Source: Lentzea sp.
GTDB taxonomy: Bacteria; Actinomycetota; Actinomycetes; Mycobacteriales; Pseudonocardiaceae
Reading direction: 5' to 3'
DNA length: 17,662 bases
Assembly (NCBI GenBank): GCA_030146905.1
Contig: JASLAV010000947.1
Location: 1-17,662, forward strand
Shown piece by piece: positions 15,166-17,662 of the stretch. The stretch's first letter is position 1. The number at the start of each line of letters is the position of its first letter. The translations under genes were made by a program, and so were the position numbers. Under the pieces are notes generated by a model. That model saw only the letters and a program-made list of their open reading frames with translations. It was not told the origin of the DNA and did not search any database.

Positions 15166-16716
15166 TCACCGTTCCGGCTTGCCGTCCAGGTCCTCCTCCG
15201 GGGGCATGCCGAGCATCTCGTCGAACTCCGCGTCGAAGTCCTCCTCGTCCTCGGCTGCCTCTTCCCCGTCGTCCTCGCCGAGAGGTTCGTCCTCTTCGTC
15301 GCCGAGAGGTTCTTCCTCTTCGTCCTCATCGGCTTCGTCGGCGGGCAGCTCTTCCTCGTACTCGTCCTCGTCGTAGTAGTCGTCGTCATCGAGGTCTTCC
15401 TCGACCTCGAACTCGTCGCCGTCCACCACCTCCAGCTGCTCGAACTGGTCGGTGAGCTCGTCGTCCTCGAACACGACGTCGGCCTCGGCGACCTCGTCGG
15501 CGTCCTCGTCGTAGTCGGGCTCGACGAACTCGGCGTCGTCGGTCACGGCCTTCACGCGGTTACCGGCGAGCCAGGCGACCAGCGCGCCCGGCACCAGCAC
15601 CCAGAACGCCACGAGCAGCGCGAGCAGGCCCGCCGGCACCGTCACGGGGTCGAACGCGCCGGACGCGAGCCGCCCACCGGCCGTCGCGGCGAGCACCAGG
15701 CTGCCGACGGCGGCGGTCACCGCGGCGACCAGCACCGCGCGGAACCGCGAGCTCGGCCGGTCGGACACGTTGCGGCAGATCCAGCCGACCAGCAAGCCGA
15801 TCAACGCGGCACCCACCAGGACGGCGGGGCTCCACACGGCCTTGTCCTCCGGCATCGAGGCCAGCAGCGGTACCGGCGGCACCGGGCCGCCGACGAACCG
15901 CGTCGGCGAGATCTCGACACCGCCCAGCGAGAAACCGGCACCCACGACGTACGAGAAGCCGGCGATGATCGCGTTCGGCAGGTAGGCGACGCACAGCAGG
16001 AACACGCCGAGGCCGACGCCGAGCGACGGACCGGCCTCCGCGAAGAGGCCGCTCGTCGTGGGCCACGAGGCCGCCAGCCCCGCCGCCACCGCCAGTGCAC
16101 CCAGGCTGACCAGCCCGAACAACGCCATGATCCCGGCGCGCAGCCCGTGCAGCGCCACCGGGTCGAGCTTGTCGAACACCACCTCGACCAGGCCGCAGCG
16201 GCGGGCGACGCCGATCGTGGCGGCCAGGCCGGACACGGCGGCGCAGCCGAAGAACGCGACGGCGGGCGTGGCGCGCACGACACCCTCGCCCATCAGCAAC
16301 GCGATCGTGCCGCCGACGACGGCGTGCGCTCCGGCGATGCTCAGCACGACACCGCGCGCCTGGAGCGGTTCGTAGAGGCCGAGGCGGTCGGCCGCCCCCG
16401 CCGCGGTGCGGCCGACCAGCAGCATCAGCAACGCGGTGGGCAGCAACGGCAGGACACCGAGCTGACCGGCGTCGAAGCGCAACGGCACGTGGTGCGCGGC
16501 CAGCCACGCGGGCGCGGCGGCGCTGAGCACCCCGGACGTGGAGAACTCGGCGTACGTGGCCGTCGCGGAGACCAGCGCGAGAACGGCGGCGACCGCCGCG
16601 TACCCGACGACCACCGACCCGACAGCGGCCGCGACGAGCACGCGCACGCGTTCGGACCGCGAGAACTCCGGCGGACGCACGGTGGTGACCTCGCGGGTCA
16701 CATCGCGTTGCAGCAC
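15166..16716 (-). CDS. perM: PerM-like polytopic membrane protein (DUF6350) with very acidic tail
   Basis: About 516 residues. The first 390 hold roughly 8-10 hydrophobic segments (e.g. around residues 27-52, 88-104, 124-144, 195-218, 235-260, 298-316, 328-347 and 362-387) and the family motif YLPNAIIAGFSYVVGAGFSL near 246-265. Residues from about 395 to the end are a D/E-rich, probably disordered cytoplasmic tail with almost no basic residues. In M. tuberculosis PerM (Rv0955) lies beside purN and purH and supports cell division and persistence; the same order here supports the call. The start is GTG at 16716, because GGAG lies 8 nt upstream; GTG at 16722 is too close to that site. A hairpin separates it from the upstream DUF5336 gene, so it probably has its own promoter in 16723-16780. 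Confidence 0.88.
   Translation of the reverse strand: MLQRDVTREVTTVRPPEFSRSERVRVLVAAAVGSVVVGYAAVAAVLALVSATATYAEFSTSGVLSAAAPAWLAAHHVPLRFDAGQLGVLPLLPTALLMLLVGRTAAGAADRLGLYEPLQARGVVLSIAGAHAVVGGTIALLMGEGVVRATPAVAFFGCAAVSGLAATIGVARRCGLVEVVFDKLDPVALHGLRAGIMALFGLVSLGALAVAAGLAASWPTTSGLFAEAGPSLGVGLGVFLLCVAYLPNAIIAGFSYVVGAGFSLGGVEISPTRFVGGPVPPVPLLASMPEDKAVWSPAVLVGAALIGLLVGWICRNVSDRPSSRFRAVLVAAVTAAVGSLVLAATAGGRLASGAFDPVTVPAGLLALLVAFWVLVPGALVAWLAGNRVKAVTDDAEFVEPDYDEDADEVAEADVVFEDDELTDQFEQLEVVDGDEFEVEEDLDDDDYYDEDEYEEELPADEADEDEEEEPLGDEEDEPLGEDDGEEAAEDEEDFDAEFDEMLGMPPEEDLDGKPER
15277..15324. repeat. 24-bp tandem repeat in the perM acidic tail
   Basis: GCCGAGAGGTTCGTCCTCTT plus CGTC (15277-15300) is followed directly by a copy differing at one base (15301-15324). 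It encodes two E-P-L-G units with acidic spacers, consistent with slippage expansion. Confidence 0.8.
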
Positions 16717-16779
16717 GGGCACTTCTCCACTGTGTCAGGCCGGCTGAGCCATTCGGGTCAGGCACGCCGGGTCATACGA

Positions 16780-16815
16780 CAGGGGTGGTGCCGGAAGAGA
16801 CCGGCACCACCCCTG
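16780..16815 (-). terminator. Hairpin terminator after the DUF5336 gene
   Basis: A perfect 15-bp stem (CAGGGGTGGTGCCGG with CCGGCACCACCCCTG) and a 6-nt loop, 21 bp past the stop codon of the DUF5336 gene and ahead of perM. There is no T-tract. It separates the two - strand transcription units. Confidence 0.85.
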
Positions 16816-16836
16816 GAGTCGAACGGTGTTGCGAAC

Positions 16837-17583
16837 TTACTGCTGCGGTCCGCCGAAGCCACCGGGCGGCGTGCCCGGCGAGCCGAACTGGCCGGGCTGC
16901 GGCATGAAGGTGGTCTGCTGAGGCGGCTGACCAGGCTGGCCGGGCTGACCCGGCTGGTTCTGCTGGGCCGGCTGCTGCGGCTGCTGGCCGAACTGCTGCT
17001 GGCCGAACGACTGCTGCGGGGCCTGCTGCTGCGGGGCCTGCTGCTGCGGGAACGCACCGGACTGCGGGTGCTGGCCCTGCTGCGGGAACGCACCGGACTG
17101 CGGGTTCCAGCCACCGGGCTGCCCCTGCTGCCCCGCGTACGGGTTGGCGGGCTTCGGCTCGAACTTCACGATGCCCTCGGCGAGGAGGAACGCGAGCACG
17201 ATCGCCGCCGTCTCCAGCAGCGCCACGATGAGCAGCACGATGTCGAGGCCCTGCACGGCCGGCGACTTGATGATGCCCTGCAGCTGCAGCAGCGTCTGCA
17301 CGCCCGCGAGAACCGCGGCGACCGGCAAGAAGCCCTTCGGGACGCTCGGCAGCACCGAGAGCCCGGCGAGCATGCCCGCGGCGAGCAGGTACGTGACGTT
17401 GCCGCTGACGTCGTCGGCGAACGCGACGAGGTAGGCGACGAGGCCGAGACCCGCGGCGACCAGCGGGAGGATCAGGCCGAGGTTGATGCTGTTGGCGCCG
17501 GGGGCGCCGTGGGCCTGATGAGGTGCCTGGTGCTGTGCCGGACCCGGCGGCTGCTGTTGGGGTGCGCCGTAAGGCACGGACAT
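16837..17583 (-). CDS. DUF5336 four-helix membrane protein with Q/P/G-rich tail (Rv0954-like)
   Basis: 248 residues. A short Q/P/H-rich N-terminus (1-32) is followed by four membrane helices at about 33-55, 64-79, 85-101 and 113-135, then a cytoplasmic tail (about 140-248) made mostly of Q, P and G with repeated PQSGAFPQQ and GQPGQPGQP. The architecture and the position beside perM-purN-purH match the DUF5336 family and M. tuberculosis Rv0954, a 34-kDa-antigen-type protein linked to the cell envelope. The ATG at 17583 has GGAGGAGG about 10 nt upstream. Its own terminator follows. The tail is low-complexity and may mediate multivalent binding; that is inference. Confidence 0.9.
   Translation of the reverse strand: MSVPYGAPQQQPPGPAQHQAPHQAHGAPGANSINLGLILPLVAAGLGLVAYLVAFADDVSGNVTYLLAAGMLAGLSVLPSVPKGFLPVAAVLAGVQTLLQLQGIIKSPAVQGLDIVLLIVALLETAAIVLAFLLAEGIVKFEPKPANPYAGQQGQPGGWNPQSGAFPQQGQHPQSGAFPQQQAPQQQAPQQSFGQQQFGQQPQQPAQQNQPGQPGQPGQPPQQTTFMPQPGQFGSPGTPPGGFGGPQQ
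17041..17105. repeat. 29-bp direct repeat in the DUF5336 tail
   Basis: Identical 29-bp copies at 17041-17069 and 17077-17105, in register at 36 bp (12 codons), encode two PQSGAFPQQ units. This suggests recent in-frame duplication within a low-complexity coding tail. Confidence 0.8.
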
Positions 17584-17662
17584 GTCGAGGTCTCCTCCTC
17601 CAACCGAGTGATTCTCAAGACGCTAGCAGTGTTCGCCGCCGCACCTGTGGAGGCAGCGGCGA

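Noticed and set aside
15161..15168. TGACGTCA palindrome at the perM stop codon
   Set aside because: An 8-bp palindrome overlapping a stop codon is easily due to chance; no supporting second site.
15179..15376. Serine-rich + strand frame opposite the perM acidic tail
   Set aside because: It is the antisense image of GAC/GAG-rich codons (GTC/CTC/TCG) and not a gene.
17620..17625. Possible -10 element (TAGCGT on the - strand) upstream of the DUF5336 gene
   Set aside because: It fits TAnnnT and lies 36 bp from the start, but no -35 could be found, so it is too weak to call.
1..17662. CRISPR arrays, tRNA or rRNA genes, insertion sequences
   Set aside because: No regularly spaced repeats, cloverleaf-like segments or transposase motifs were seen on reading either strand; the direct repeats found are short coding repeats.

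Overview
The window is very GC-rich, uses GTG, TTG and apparently CTG starts freely, and carries gene families typical of filamentous actinobacteria: HTH/DUF5753 with DUF397, Fxs-type TPR protein, ImuA'/ImuB/DnaE2, PerM and DUF5336. I infer a member of the Pseudonocardiales (Saccharothrix/Lentzea/Actinosynnema-like). The species cannot be named from this sequence alone.

Region 1 (1-5016) looks accessory. A 5'-truncated FxSxx-system TPR protein (fxsT-like) runs on the + strand and overlaps, tail to tail by 8 bp, a - strand gene for an HExxH-motif peptide-modifying enzyme (putative 2-oxoglutarate-dependent peptide beta-hydroxylase). Immediately upstream of that enzyme, with only a few bases or a short overlap between them, is a 64-codon gene. 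Its N-terminal half resembles the leader of FxsA (FxSxx-COOH) precursor peptides, but its C-terminus is not FxSxx. Upstream again on the same strand are a DUF397 protein and an XRE/DUF5753 regulator joined by a 4-nt overlap. Together these look like a small RiPP (modified peptide) locus with its own regulator; no radical SAM partner is inside the window.

Region 2 (5017-5733) has no confident gene: the regulator's upstream region with two inverted repeats, then AT-richer sequence, then a possible frameshifted gene remnant ending 2 bp from the dnaE2 stop codon.

Region 3 (5734-11420) is a complete translesion 'mutasome' cassette on the - strand, imuA'-imuB-dnaE2. All junctions overlap (GTGA, TGATG, TGATG), and a 20-codon micro-ORF exactly fills the imuB-dnaE2 junction. 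A perfect actinobacterial SOS/LexA box, TCGAACTCCTGTTCGA, lies upstream of imuA', so the operon should be induced by DNA damage.

Region 4 (11556-12871) holds two tandem + strand paralogues, each with one membrane anchor and a secreted two-cysteine domain (DUF3558-like), closed by a 14-bp hairpin shared with the convergent purH.

Region 5 (12911-17583, - strand) is a conserved core block, DUF5336 membrane protein / perM / purN / purH, in the same order as Mycobacterium tuberculosis Rv0954-Rv0957. purN and purH are translationally coupled and carry out purine formyl-transfer steps; purN appears to begin at CTG. A strong hairpin separates the DUF5336 gene from perM-purN-purH.
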